A stretch of DNA of 44,218 nucleotides from a virus (IMGVR_UViG_3300046011_004673:1-44218), one strand, 5' to 3'. Counted from the stretch's first letter, positions 26,673-34,394 are shown. The notes: generated by a model from the letters alone, not told the origin. Numbers and translations are program-made.

Positions 26673-27797
26673 ATGCCTCGCAGGCAGTACGTAGGTGGCG
26701 CAGTTGCCACAAAGCTGAATGGTCCGATCACCAACGCCACGACGGCGATTGCTGTGCTCGATGCGTCGACGTATCCGTCTGGCGCAACGGCGTTCGTGAT
26801 CGCCATCGATCGGGGGCTGGCGACCGAGGAGAAGGTGCTGTGCGTGCGCACGGGCGGCAGCAACACGCTGACGGCGACGACGCGTGGGTTCGATGGGACG
26901 TCGGCGGTTGCGCATGTGGATGCAGCGGTCGTCGAGCATGTGCTGGACGCCGCCACGATCGACGAGGTCAACCTGTTTGCCAACACGATGACCACCAACG
27001 GCGATCTGTTGAGCCGCACCGCTGGCGCGCCGAGCCGACTGGCAATTGGCAACACGGGTCAGCAGTTGGGTATTGCAAGCGCGTTGCCGTCGTGGCAGCC
27101 GGGCTACTCGTCGTGGGCAACGACGACGGCACGGGACGCTGGCATCACGGCTCCTGGCTTGGGCATGTTGGCACTGACGACGGACACCGGCACGTTGTGG
27201 CGCTACAACGGCACGGCCTGGGTGCAGCACGCTGTGTTCGTTGTGTGCACATCGTCGACGCGACCGACGGGTTTCGAGAGCCTGATGATCTACGAGACGG
27301 ACACCGATCGGCTCATGCAGCACAACAGCGCTGGCTGGGTGATCATCTCCGAACCGACGCAGACGTACACGCCGACGGCGACGAACATGACGGTCGGCAC
27401 GGGCGGCACGCTGACGGGCACGTTCAAGCGCAGCGATGGCTGGATTGACCTGCAGATCTATGCCGTGCTGGGGTCATCGGGATTTTCGGTGACAGGCAAC
27501 CCGATCTTCTCGTTGCCCTCGGGCAGTCCTGCGATCCAGCCACCTACGACGTTGGAGTTGACGAAGGGCCAGGTAATTCTCAATGACTCCACCGGCAACC
27601 TTTGGTACGGCTCCACTTATCACGACGGCTTCAACTCAATTGGTTGCAGATACATACGCATCATCGCCACGGGTTCAGGCATCTCGGTTCCTACCGTGGC
27701 ATCGGTAAGCAGCATTGACCCGTTTACCTGGACGACAGGCGATCACCTCTTGGCTTGGGTGCGGTTCCAGATGGCAAGCCGCCATTCGTTCACCTGA
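26673..27797 (+). CDS. Tail fibre or spike protein
   Basis: A 374-residue protein with a GGAGG SD. The N-terminal module (about 18-91; TATTRGFDGTSAVAHVDAAVVEHVL) matches the beta module in the capsid and connector proteins and probably anchors it to the particle. The middle carries GTLWRYNGTAWVQ and RLMQHNSAGWVI segments, a pattern typical of phage fibre shafts. The C-terminal 140 residues form a beta-rich domain, likely the receptor-binding tip. It precedes the lysis genes. Confidence 0.75.
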   Translation: MPRRQYVGGAVATKLNGPITNATTAIAVLDASTYPSGATAFVIAIDRGLATEEKVLCVRTGGSNTLTATTRGFDGTSAVAHVDAAVVEHVLDAATIDEVNLFANTMTTNGDLLSRTAGAPSRLAIGNTGQQLGIASALPSWQPGYSSWATTTARDAGITAPGLGMLALTTDTGTLWRYNGTAWVQHAVFVVCTSSTRPTGFESLMIYETDTDRLMQHNSAGWVIISEPTQTYTPTATNMTVGTGGTLTGTFKRSDGWIDLQIYAVLGSSGFSVTGNPIFSLPSGSPAIQPPTTLELTKGQVILNDSTGNLWYGSTYHDGFNSIGCRYIRIIATGSGISVPTVASVSSIDPFTWTTGDHLLAWVRFQMASRHSFT

Positions 27798-27809
27798 GAG
27801 ACTGAGAAC

Positions 27810-28292
27810 ATGACAACGATCCTTCCCCGCACGCAACTTGGTCTGCCGGCCCGGGTGACCAACATCAACCGCATCACGGCACGGCCGCTGCTGCAGCGCA
27901 ACCTCGGCCTGGTGCTGGTGCACTACACGGGCGTCAACAAGTCGTACGCGAACGCCGACCTCGCCAAGACGATTCAGTCGATCAACCGTTGGAAGGCGAA
28001 CGAGTACAACTACGTCATCCACATGGACGGCCGCATTGCTGAGTTCGCTGGCGCGTATCGTGCGGCGCACTGCGCCGGGCGCAACGACTCGTCGTACGGC
28101 ATTCTGTTTCTGAACGGCAACTCGGACGCGTGCACCGATGCCCAGGTGGCGTCGTACCGCTGGCTGATCGGCTGCCTGAAGTGGACGCAGGCGATCAGCC
28201 CGCAGGCATGGCAGGTGCAGCACGGCCAGGTCGCTGCAACGGCGTGCCCGGGCCGCATCAAGGAACGCTGGTCCGAGTTGGTGGTGACGTGA
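27810..28292 (+). CDS. Endolysin: N-acetylmuramoyl-L-alanine amidase (amidase_2/PGRP fold)
   Basis: A 160-residue single-domain enzyme that cuts the amide bond between N-acetylmuramic acid and the stem peptide of peptidoglycan. Zinc ligands fit His38 (LVHYTG), His138 and Cys146 (VQHGQVAATACPG); a YNYVIHMDGRIAEF strand pair and AAHC near 85-88 match the amidase_2 core. There is no signal peptide or separate wall-binding domain, so it probably needs a holin for export. Its stop overlaps the next gene (TGATG), a compact lysis cassette. Confidence 0.9.
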   Translation: MTTILPRTQLGLPARVTNINRITARPLLQRNLGLVLVHYTGVNKSYANADLAKTIQSINRWKANEYNYVIHMDGRIAEFAGAYRAAHCAGRNDSSYGILFLNGNSDACTDAQVASYRWLIGCLKWTQAISPQAWQVQHGQVAATACPGRIKERWSELVVT

Positions 28293-28615
28293 TGAGCGCC
28301 ACCTTGGCCGAGGGCGCGATGTTCGTGGGAGCGGTCGCTGTGTTGCTTATCGGTATGGCAGCATTGCTGCTCGTGTGGCGACGAGGCTTCCAACGGGTGA
28401 CGGTCAGGGCGGGTTCGATGGAAGCATCGCTGGAAGCGGTGAAGAAGGGCGTAGAGCAGATCAACACGGCAGTGAACCATGTGCCTGCTGGGTCAGCCAC
28501 GCTGGTTGAGCGAGTGACGCACACTGAAGCGAAGGTGGACTACCTTGTTCGTGCGGTCGAGGCCGTCGGGCAGCATGTCGGCTGCCGCTTGGATCATCTG
28601 AAGGAGAAGCCATGA
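28292..28615 (+). CDS. Membrane-anchored coiled-coil protein of the lysis cassette
   Basis: A 107-residue protein with one N-terminal membrane span (about residues 7-29) and a helical, charged C-terminal region (about 42-105, SLEAVKKGVEQINTAVNHV and further). It overlaps the amidase gene by one base and the next membrane gene by four. It resembles the single-span membrane proteins with a coiled coil found beside actinophage endolysins; could be a holin partner or spanin-like protein. Not decided by sequence. Confidence 0.6.
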   Translation: MSATLAEGAMFVGAVAVLLIGMAALLLVWRRGFQRVTVRAGSMEASLEAVKKGVEQINTAVNHVPAGSATLVERVTHTEAKVDYLVRAVEAVGQHVGCRLDHLKEKP

Positions 28616-28887
28616 AGGATGCAACGAAGTCGGCGCTGTTCACGGCGCTGTGGACGTTCATCGGTGTGTTCAGCGTCAGCCTGTTGGGCTGGATCGGTGA
28701 TGTGGCCTCATGGGCAGGCACCGATGCGGCGGAGTTTCCGGCAGTGACGCCACTCGGCAAGGCTGCGGTGGCTGCGTTGGCTGCTGCGGCGTCGGGCCTG
28801 GTCGGCTGGATCGTGCGTACGGCACAGAGCCACCATGTGCTGCCGGGCGAAGCACCCCACTACCCCACCAAGAGCAAGGACATCTGA
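28612..28887 (+). CDS. Putative holin
   Basis: A 91-residue protein with two predicted membrane spans (about residues 8-27 and 48-68) joined by a short polar loop, and a polar basic C-terminal tail, the standard layout of two-span holins that open the membrane to the endolysin. It is coupled by ATGA to the preceding membrane protein and directly follows the amidase. The short C-terminal tail has HHVLPGEAPHYPTK. Holin families are diverse, so this is by topology and position. Confidence 0.7.
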   Translation: MKDATKSALFTALWTFIGVFSVSLLGWIGDVASWAGTDAAEFPAVTPLGKAAVAALAAAASGLVGWIVRTAQSHHVLPGEAPHYPTKSKDI

Positions 28888-29042
28888 TGATGAAGCCCCG
28901 TCCCCCCAAGCCTCCGGCGCCGAAGCGACCTGCTGCTGGTGCTGCATTCAAGGAGACTGCGAAGAAGGCAAGCGGCGCTCGCAAGGGCAAGATGAGTGCC
29001 GACACGCCCAAGCCGAGCACTCGGTCGAAGCGGATGTACTGA
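28887..29042 (+). CDS. Tiny basic protein at the end of the late block
   Basis: A 51-residue Lys/Pro/Ala-rich protein (TGATG overlap with the holin candidate). A Met-Met start is followed by a Pro/Lys run, and the C-terminus is rich in Arg/Lys/Ser. It resembles the other basic low-complexity small proteins at 39, 584 and 21519. No hydrophobic segment. It ends nine bases before a strong terminator hairpin. Confidence 0.55.
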   Translation: MMKPRPPKPPAPKRPAAGAAFKETAKKASGARKGKMSADTPKPSTRSKRMY

Positions 29043-29050
29043 GCTGGTCG

Positions 29051-29085
29051 CCCCACCCTGCCACCGACCAAGGTGCAGGGTGGGG
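29051..29085. terminator. Hairpin between convergent arms
   Basis: CCCCACCCTGC pairs with GCAGGGTGGGG (11 base pairs, loop of 13). GTCG on the left and CGAC on the right extend it with a one-base bulge. It lies nine bases after the last + gene and 72 bases before the end of the first - gene, so it can serve both directions. The rest of the gap (29086-29156) holds a weaker CCAGCAG/CTGCTGG inverted repeat at 29124-29152. Confidence 0.75.
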
Positions 29086-29156
29086 ACGACGGCCCCAACA
29101 GAAGAAAGATGAGAATCTGTGGGCCAGCAGATGCCGTCGTTACGCCTGCTGGAACT

Positions 29157-30170
29157 CTACTGCTGCCACAGCAGTTGCTCGTTCTGACCGAAACCGACGA
29201 AGCGCAGTGAACCCTCAGCGATGCGGGCGTACGCCTTCTCGAGCCGCTGTTCGTGTTCGGCGGTGAAGTTGTTGGCCGATGCGCCGATCTGCTTCAACAG
29301 AGCGTGCCAGAACCGGTCGGACGGAATGCCGTGTTCGATCGTGAGGTCGTAGAACCGGGACGACCACTGATCGAAGGGCCCATCGACGACGACTGCATCC
29401 ACGATGCCGTCGTCATCTGCCGTTGGTGCAGCGGGCAAGGCCGGTGCGGTGAACGACGGCTGCACGGGGGCAGCACCGATGGCGGTCACCTCGGCGGCGC
29501 CGGACACGATCTGTGCAGCGGACATGGGCAGCGACACCTTGGGCACGACGAAGTTCCGTTTGCCGGCCGGGGTCATCTGCGTGCGCTGCTCGATGCCGAG
29601 TTGCGCCTGGACGAGTTGGCCGGAAGCGGACATGCTCTCGATGAGCGCCGTCATGCCGGGCAGTTCGTGCATGGCGTTCCAGCCCTTCGTTTCCAGCCGC
29701 CACACACCACGGAAGGCGACGGTCGGCAGGATGACGTTGAGCCGTGAGTACGGACGGCAGTCCATGCCCTGCTTGGCGACGCAGATGCACGGTGTCTGTG
29801 ACATCTCCCAGCCGTTGGGCGTGGTGATCGGTACTTGGCAGACCTCTCCGTCACAGCGCCGCTGTACGCCGCCACCGGACCACAGTTCGTACCACGACGA
29901 CAGGGCGTCCCGAGGCAGGTACACGTCGATCTGCTTGGCGTTGGTGATGACCTCGAACTGGTTGGGCGGCGATGCCTTGGGGTCGGACCACGCTTTGGCG
30001 GTGCCGCCGTACAGGTCGGCCAATTGCTCGATGACGGCACGGTCGGGGCTGGTGAAGCGGAACGTGTCCAGCGACTTCATGCCCTTGCCGGACTTGATGC
30101 CGAGCCGGATGCGGCCTGCTTCGGGGATGCGGTGAGCGATGTCACCAATACGCACGACGGACCGTGCCAT
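29157..30170 (-). CDS. phiC31 gp3-like protein (recombination directionality factor family)
   Basis: A 337-residue protein. The pattern GRIRLGIK..KG..SLDTFRFTSPDRAVIEQLADLYGG, then EVIT, then YE.WSGGG.QRRCDG, a cysteine set (C106, C111, C128, C130, C138) and FRGVWRLETKGWNA is that of the family containing phiC31 gp3, which reverses serine-integrase reactions. The family is also common in phage and plasmid elements without a known integrase partner, where its job is unclear; no integrase is seen here. Start ATG at 30170 overlaps the previous stop (TGATG) with AGGAG five bases before it; an in-frame GTG lies one codon upstream. C-terminal tail (250-337) is Ala/Pro linker then helical. Confidence 0.7.
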   Translation of the reverse strand: MARSVVRIGDIAHRIPEAGRIRLGIKSGKGMKSLDTFRFTSPDRAVIEQLADLYGGTAKAWSDPKASPPNQFEVITNAKQIDVYLPRDALSSWYELWSGGGVQRRCDGEVCQVPITTPNGWEMSQTPCICVAKQGMDCRPYSRLNVILPTVAFRGVWRLETKGWNAMHELPGMTALIESMSASGQLVQAQLGIEQRTQMTPAGKRNFVVPKVSLPMSAAQIVSGAAEVTAIGAAPVQPSFTAPALPAAPTADDDGIVDAVVVDGPFDQWSSRFYDLTIEHGIPSDRFWHALLKQIGASANNFTAEHEQRLEKAYARIAEGSLRFVGFGQNEQLLWQQ

Positions 30171-30343
30171 CACTTCTCCTGTCGGTTGTAGTCGTAGGCG
30201 GGCATGGTGAACCCTAGGGTGGGATGGAACATGATTCGTGGGCCAGCCGTCAGGCCGTCACGCACGTTCAGGTTGTGCGCGGCAACAGCCAGGACTTTGT
30301 CCAAGCCCCGGCTGTTGCGATCCGCACCTGGATTCGTGGTCAC
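30170..30343 (-). CDS. Small protein, unknown (57 residues)
   Basis: GTG start at 30343 overlaps the preceding stop by four bases (GTGA) and has AAGGA upstream; the stop overlaps the next start (TGATG). The reading frame is convincing (ADRNSRGLDKVLAVAAHNL, then AGPRIMFHPTLGFTMPAYDY). No family recognised and no membrane segment; its coupling suggests it works with, or is dosed with, the gp3-like protein. Confidence 0.6.
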   Translation of the reverse strand: MTTNPGADRNSRGLDKVLAVAAHNLNVRDGLTAGPRIMFHPTLGFTMPAYDYNRQEK

Positions 30344-30567
30344 GTTCCTTCCGGACTGCTGTCCGAATCCAACGTCAGGGCTACCTCCGTGTCGTCGAGG
30401 ACACGATGGGCCGACATGATGGTTGCGGTCACGTTGCGAACGTCATCGGGCTTCTCGCCGTTCGCCATTCGCAGCATGGCTTTCGCCCCTGCATCGGTGG
30501 CCGAACGGGCATCGACGAGCCACACCTCGAGGACGGTGCGCTTGATGGGAACACTGAACTGGGCCAT
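30340..30567 (-). CDS. Small beta/alpha protein, unknown
   Basis: A 75-residue protein with ATG at 30567, six bases after an AGGAG. An edge strand (KRTVLEVWLVDARSATDAGAKAML) then a helix then a second strand (RVLDDTEVALTL) is a pattern seen in many small phage proteins of unknown function. It overlaps the next gene by four bases. Confidence 0.6.
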   Translation of the reverse strand: MAQFSVPIKRTVLEVWLVDARSATDAGAKAMLRMANGEKPDDVRNVTATIMSAHRVLDDTEVALTLDSDSSPEGT

Positions 30568-30568
30568 G

Positions 30569-30805
30569 TCATTCTCCTGCTGGTTGGTTGGTGGGTTGGA
30601 TCGTGAGATCGATACGACGTGGGGGTTCGGCACACTGCTGGTAGAGGATGTGGAACTCGATCAGCGCTTTGCTGGTGTCGCTGATCTCCTGGGCGTACTC
30701 CGCTTTTTCCTCGGGCGTGGTCTGCAACATCTCGGCCAGCCGGGTACGTAGAACGATGTCGGCATCAAGGCTCCTGACGATGATGCTGTAGGACTTCGGG
30801 GTCAT
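30569..30805 (-). CDS. Small helical protein, unknown
   Basis: A 78-residue charged protein, mostly helical (VLRTRLAEMLQTTPEEKAEY, then SKALIEFHILYQQC), ending in a Pro/Gln tail. ATG at 30805 has GGAG seven bases upstream and overlaps the stop of the acidic mini-gene by four bases (ATGA). The stop is two bases from the next start. Confidence 0.6.
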   Translation of the reverse strand: MTPKSYSIIVRSLDADIVLRTRLAEMLQTTPEEKAEYAQEISDTSKALIEFHILYQQCAEPPRRIDLTIQPTNQPAGE

Positions 30806-30894
30806 TCTTCGCTCCACGTTCCTTCGTAGGGGTTGGGGTCGTCGTCGTAGCGTCCGTCGTCGTCGTCGAACCCTTCGTCGGGGTGGACGCTCAC
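30802..30894 (-). CDS. Acidic mini-protein (30 residues)
   Basis: GTG start overlaps the upstream stop by four bases (GTGA) and the TGA overlaps the following ATG by four bases. Composition is strongly acidic (DDDDGRYDDD core). Such short acidic peptides can mimic DNA; here it may just be a coupling peptide. The perfect junctions at both ends are the main reason to accept it. Confidence 0.45.
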   Translation of the reverse strand: MSVHPDEGFDDDDGRYDDDPNPYEGTWSEE

Positions 30895-31166
30895 TGGGCC
30901 AGTGCCGCAGCGAAGACGAGCACGGCGATGGCCGTGAAGATGATGCCGAGCGTCAGGCCAGCGACTGCCATGCCCGAGGGCTTGCGGTTGAGTTTCTTGG
31001 CCTGGTTGATCGACACGCCACCGAAGATGATGGCGAGCACGGGCACGATGCCGTAGAGCCAGAAGAAGAACACGGAGCAGCAGCCGAGCACCAGCGCAGC
31101 GATGGCGAGGCCGTTGCCGGTGGAGGTGGGCTGTGCGTCCAGGCTGGACGGTGCGGGCATGGTCAT
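30891..31166 (-). CDS. DUF4190-type membrane protein
   Basis: A 91-residue protein with two to three hydrophobic segments (about residues 19-53 and 66-90) holding NGLAIAALVLG and SGMAVAGLTLGIIF, the duplicated signature of DUF4190 proteins, which are common in actinobacteria. The N-terminus is Pro/Ser-rich. AGGAG precedes its ATG. Function unknown; possible membrane modulation or superinfection exclusion in a phage. It overlaps neighbours by four bases on both sides. Confidence 0.75.
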   Translation of the reverse strand: MTMPAPSSLDAQPTSTGNGLAIAALVLGCCSVFFFWLYGIVPVLAIIFGGVSINQAKKLNRKPSGMAVAGLTLGIIFTAIAVLVFAAALAQ

Positions 31167-31348
31167 GGGTTGTCTCCTGATGGTTGGGCTTCGGTGAGGG
31201 CACGCTGAATCTGATGCAACGCCATGATCTCTTCGTCGATGATCTGCGTGGCAACAGGGATGAGTTCGACTTGGCGTGCCGACCAGTCGAGTTCTGCAAG
31301 ACGCCGTTCGACGAGCGTCAACATGAGGTGCTTGTGGCGGTTGGTCAT
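31163..31348 (-). CDS. Small helical protein, unknown
   Basis: A 61-residue basic-then-acidic protein (HKHLMLTLVERRLAELDWSARQ, then IIDEEIMALHQIQRALTEAQ), probably two helices. ATG overlaps the previous stop by four bases. No family recognised. Confidence 0.55.
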   Translation of the reverse strand: MTNRHKHLMLTLVERRLAELDWSARQVELIPVATQIIDEEIMALHQIQRALTEAQPSGDNP

Positions 31349-31719
31349 GCGTCGACCCACTTCAGGGCCGTCAGCGTCGGCCAGTACGAGATCGTTGGCC
31401 GACCCGTGACGCCTTTGACCATCGGGCCACGCTCGATGTACAGCGGTTCGAGCAGACCACGAGACCGGGCGATGACGTTCCGCTGGAAACGCACGCCGGG
31501 GTAGGTGGCGATGAGTTCGTCGAGCACGTCGTCGTCGGTCATCGACGCACCGTGGTCCTTGCGGTAGATACGGACGACGGCACGCAGGATGTCGGCAGCC
31601 AGCGTCTTGTCCTTGACGATCGAGCGCACGGTGAGATGCGACGACTCGGGATCGAGGGCGCGAGCGTGACCCAGATCAGCCAGGTCACGCTCACCCCCGA
31701 AGATGTCAAGCTGCTTCAT
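31345..31719 (-). CDS. Putative winged-helix DNA-binding protein
   Basis: A 124-residue protein. Residues about 35-110 fit a winged helix: helix ILRAVVRIYRKDHG, helix DDDVLDELIATYP, recognition helix FQRNVIARSRGLL, then a wing PMVKGVTGRPTISYW. Similar small HTH proteins are frequent in actinophage early regions. It overlaps the ParB-like gene end by 14 bases, so it is probably translated with it. Confidence 0.6.
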   Translation of the reverse strand: MKQLDIFGGERDLADLGHARALDPESSHLTVRSIVKDKTLAADILRAVVRIYRKDHGASMTDDDVLDELIATYPGVRFQRNVIARSRGLLEPLYIERGPMVKGVTGRPTISYWPTLTALKWVDA

Positions 31720-33172
31720 GGTCCTCAGCCTGGGACTCGTCCTCGTAGTCCGGGGCCGGGTCGTCGTCGACAGCGACGTGCTCGGGCTCGTACGGGCGGT
31801 CGGTCACCCAGTTGCCGTCGGCGTCCTGCCACGGTTCGGGCGGCATGGCGGGCAGCGTCGGCTCGACGAGGCCGGCAGCGGCAGCAGCCTCTTGGCCGAT
31901 CTGATCGAGGTGGCTGGACACGTTGGGCAGGGGACTGACGAGCGCGCGGTCGAGCACCCACACCTGGATGGCCTTGGTCGTGCTGCCGTCGATGAGCGAG
32001 GTGAGCACCTGACGCCAGTGCACGCCGTTGTACGACGGGGTGGTGTCGCCCTCGGGCACCCAGCCCATGAAGTCGAGGATGCGGTAGGCGTTGGTGTGGT
32101 TCATTGCCTGCTGCACGATCAGTTCCAGGGCGATCTTCGACACCTCCTTGGGGGCCATCGACATGACGGCCTCGGCGGCGAACTGGTCGCACCGCTCTTG
32201 CCAGGCGAACATGGCCTCGGTGTACGCCTCCTCGTTCTCGTCGTTGGCCTGCTGCCACTTCTCCAGCGGAGTCATGGCCTCCTGGGCGACGGCGACCTCA
32301 CGCTCCTGCTCGGCCTGCTTGGCTTCGACCTGCTTGGGCGTGAGCTTGCGGTAGACGACGATGCGGTCATCGCTGTCGGACGCACGGTGGACGATCTGAT
32401 TGCGGGCCGGGACGAAGTCCTTGACGTTGGCAGCCGAGTAGGTGCCGACCAGTTCGACCTCGCTCATCGTGGGCCGCACGTTGGTGGCGGCGATCTGATG
32501 GGCGTCGAGCCACTTCGACAACTTGGCGGCGTCCTCCAACCGCTCCTGATTGCGCAGCGCCGACGACAGCGAGTACGACTGCAACTGGTTCTTGACAGCC
32601 TGCTCGCACAGCGACTCGAACTGCTTGGGGTCGGTGATGCGGGTCAGGTCGTAGGCGACGTCGAGCGACACCGAACCGGCAGCGACCGCAGCCTGAGCGG
32701 CCTCGGGCAGACGCAGCAGGGCGAGCCGCTTGGTGATGTGCGATGCAGCCTTGCCGACCTTGGCAGCGATGTCCTTCTGCTTGAACTTGTACTCGTCGGC
32801 CAGGCGCAGGTAGCCCTTGGCCTCGTCGATGGGCGAGATGTCCTCACGTTGCAGGTTCTCGACGAGCATGGTGGCGACGATGGTGGCCTCGCTGGCTTCG
32901 GACACGATGACGTTGATCGGTGCGTTCTTCTTGAGGCTGCCGTACGAAGCGAGCAACTGCAGCGCACGCAGACGCCGGTTGCCAGCGATGACGGTCCAGC
33001 CGTTCTCGCCGTTGGGCACGACGGTCAGCGGGTTGAGCAGACCGTTGACGGCGATCGAGTCCGCCAGTTCGGTGATCGTGTCGTCGTGGAACACCGTGCG
33101 CACGTTGTCGACGGCTTCGGTCAACTCGTTGAGCGGGACGGTGCTGATCAGGGGAGTGACATTGATGGTCAT
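31706..33172 (-). CDS. ParB/Spo0J-like DNA-binding protein
   Basis: A 488-residue protein. N-terminal ParB-type nuclease/CTPase domain with VIAGNRRLRAL (62-71) and ENLQREDISPIDEA (105-118), the two nucleotide-binding motifs, then a helix-turn-helix (KQKDIAAKVGKAASHITKRL, about 131-150). Residues about 180-400 are a less familiar helical domain, and the last 50 are acidic and disordered. No ParA is present, so a classical partition system is unlikely; phage ParB-like proteins may instead regulate transcription or assist replication. ATG with AGGAGGT SD. Confidence 0.85.
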   Translation of the reverse strand: MTINVTPLISTVPLNELTEAVDNVRTVFHDDTITELADSIAVNGLLNPLTVVPNGENGWTVIAGNRRLRALQLLASYGSLKKNAPINVIVSEASEATIVATMLVENLQREDISPIDEAKGYLRLADEYKFKQKDIAAKVGKAASHITKRLALLRLPEAAQAAVAAGSVSLDVAYDLTRITDPKQFESLCEQAVKNQLQSYSLSSALRNQERLEDAAKLSKWLDAHQIAATNVRPTMSEVELVGTYSAANVKDFVPARNQIVHRASDSDDRIVVYRKLTPKQVEAKQAEQEREVAVAQEAMTPLEKWQQANDENEEAYTEAMFAWQERCDQFAAEAVMSMAPKEVSKIALELIVQQAMNHTNAYRILDFMGWVPEGDTTPSYNGVHWRQVLTSLIDGSTTKAIQVWVLDRALVSPLPNVSSHLDQIGQEAAAAAGLVEPTLPAMPPEPWQDADGNWVTDRPYEPEHVAVDDDPAPDYEDESQAEDHEAA

Positions 33173-33181
33173 GAGTACCTC

Positions 33182-33430
33182 CTAGTACGTCATCATTTGG
33201 TTGAGTTGCGTGGCCCACAGAGGGAGCGAGACGTTGACACCGACTTGGTTGGTGGCAACAGGGGTACCGTCGAGCAGGAATGTGACGGTCAAGGGGTCAT
33301 GGCTGGAACGCACGTACACCCGACGGTGCATCGGTAGCAGCGTGCGCAGTTCGACGGCAAGGGTTGGCAGCCCGAACGAGCCGATCTTGTAGCCGCCATC
33401 GAGAGAGACAGCGAACCGTTCGGTCGCCAT
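33182..33430 (-). CDS. Small beta-rich protein, unknown
   Basis: An 82-residue protein beginning MATERFAVSLDGG, with alternating strands (PLTVTFLLDGTPVATNQV). It starts one base after the nuclease gene stop and ends nine bases before the ParB-like start. It has no SD of its own beyond CCGAG, so it is likely translated by coupling from the nuclease gene. Confidence 0.6.
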   Translation of the reverse strand: MATERFAVSLDGGYKIGSFGLPTLAVELRTLLPMHRRVYVRSSHDPLTVTFLLDGTPVATNQVGVNVSLPLWATQLNQMMTY

Positions 33431-33431
33431 G

Positions 33432-34394
33432 TCAGAACTCGGGGTTGTCGTTGTTCTGCACGGAGAGATAGCCGCCGGGGCCATCGTCGATGCAGCGATC
33501 ACGGTGGTCGCAGTAGCCGCAGAACCACACCGAGCCTGCGTCATGGATCTGATCGCTGATGACCTGGGACCACATGCCACGCTTGGGGTCGGTGATGACG
33601 GCGCCGTCGGGGATGCTGGGATCGTGCAGTGCGCGTTCGCTCAGTCCGTCGAGATCGACGTATGCCGTGACTCGGCTGATGCGCACTGCTTCCTGGCGAG
33701 CGATCTGCTTGCAATAGGTGAGTGGGAAGTGCCACTCGGCGCAGAAGCGACCGGCCTCGTTGTCGGCGTACGTTGCCATGTTGGGCGACAGGTTTTCGAG
33801 CGAGAGGTAGCCGATGCGCAGCCCATCAGTGGCGTTGAGCGCCGCAGCAGCGAGCGCACCCTGCACGATGTGGCCGTACTTCGGACCCTCGGGCGGGCCC
33901 TTGAACGTGGTGGCGGCGTTCTTGAAGCCGAAGCCGTTGATCGACTTCAGTTCGACGACCAACTTGGCTTGCGTCTTGGACTCGTCGGTGTAGAGCACGA
34001 TGTCGGTGCTGGCCGAACCGTCGATGCCGATAGGTCGGAGATCGACAGGCAGTTCGATGTCGGAGTTGGGGAACGCACCGGGCAGCGTGGTCTGCACGAT
34101 CTCGTGCACCATCGTGCCGATGCCGAATCGCCAGTGGTCAGCGAGCGACGGCGGATTGGATGCGGGCACACCCTGCAGCGCGTACTGCAAGCTGCGGTCG
34201 CACCGCTTGCCAGCCCACGATGCACGGAACCGCCGGCCGGGGAGGGCGTGTGCCTTGGTGTCGTTTCCGTCAGCAAGGTACGTGTCGTACCACCGCTGGG
34301 CGACGATCGGCACGATCATCGGTGAGCGATCGGGCGGTGTGCCCATGTTGCGCTCGGGGTAGGGAAGGTCAGACCGATCGGTCTTGATGGGCAT
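33432..34394 (-). CDS. Cas4-like PD-(D/E)XK exonuclease with predicted Fe-S cluster
   Basis: A 320-residue RecB/Cas4-type nuclease. The full motif set is visible: C65 (GKRCDRS), H97 (GTMVHE), D131 (STDIVLY), E148-x-K150 (VVELKS), Q178 (IVQGAL), and C292, C295, C301 (WFCGYCDHRDRC). One distal and three clustered cysteines are the usual ligands of a 4Fe-4S cluster in Cas4 and AddB. Likely role: 5'-3' processing of DNA ends for phage recombination or replication. No cas genes or CRISPR are nearby. ATG at 34394 with AAGGAG SD; the promoter region diverges from an HTH gene. Confidence 0.88.
   Translation of the reverse strand: MPIKTDRSDLPYPERNMGTPPDRSPMIVPIVAQRWYDTYLADGNDTKAHALPGRRFRASWAGKRCDRSLQYALQGVPASNPPSLADHWRFGIGTMVHEIVQTTLPGAFPNSDIELPVDLRPIGIDGSASTDIVLYTDESKTQAKLVVELKSINGFGFKNAATTFKGPPEGPKYGHIVQGALAAAALNATDGLRIGYLSLENLSPNMATYADNEAGRFCAEWHFPLTYCKQIARQEAVRISRVTAYVDLDGLSERALHDPSIPDGAVITDPKRGMWSQVISDQIHDAGSVWFCGYCDHRDRCIDDGPGGYLSVQNNDNPEF

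Noticed and set aside
31703-33337. 544-residue open frame on the + strand over the ParB-like gene
   Set aside because: Antisense shadow in GC-rich DNA; Val/Gly/Leu/Arg-rich with no motif, while the - strand shows clear ParB motifs.
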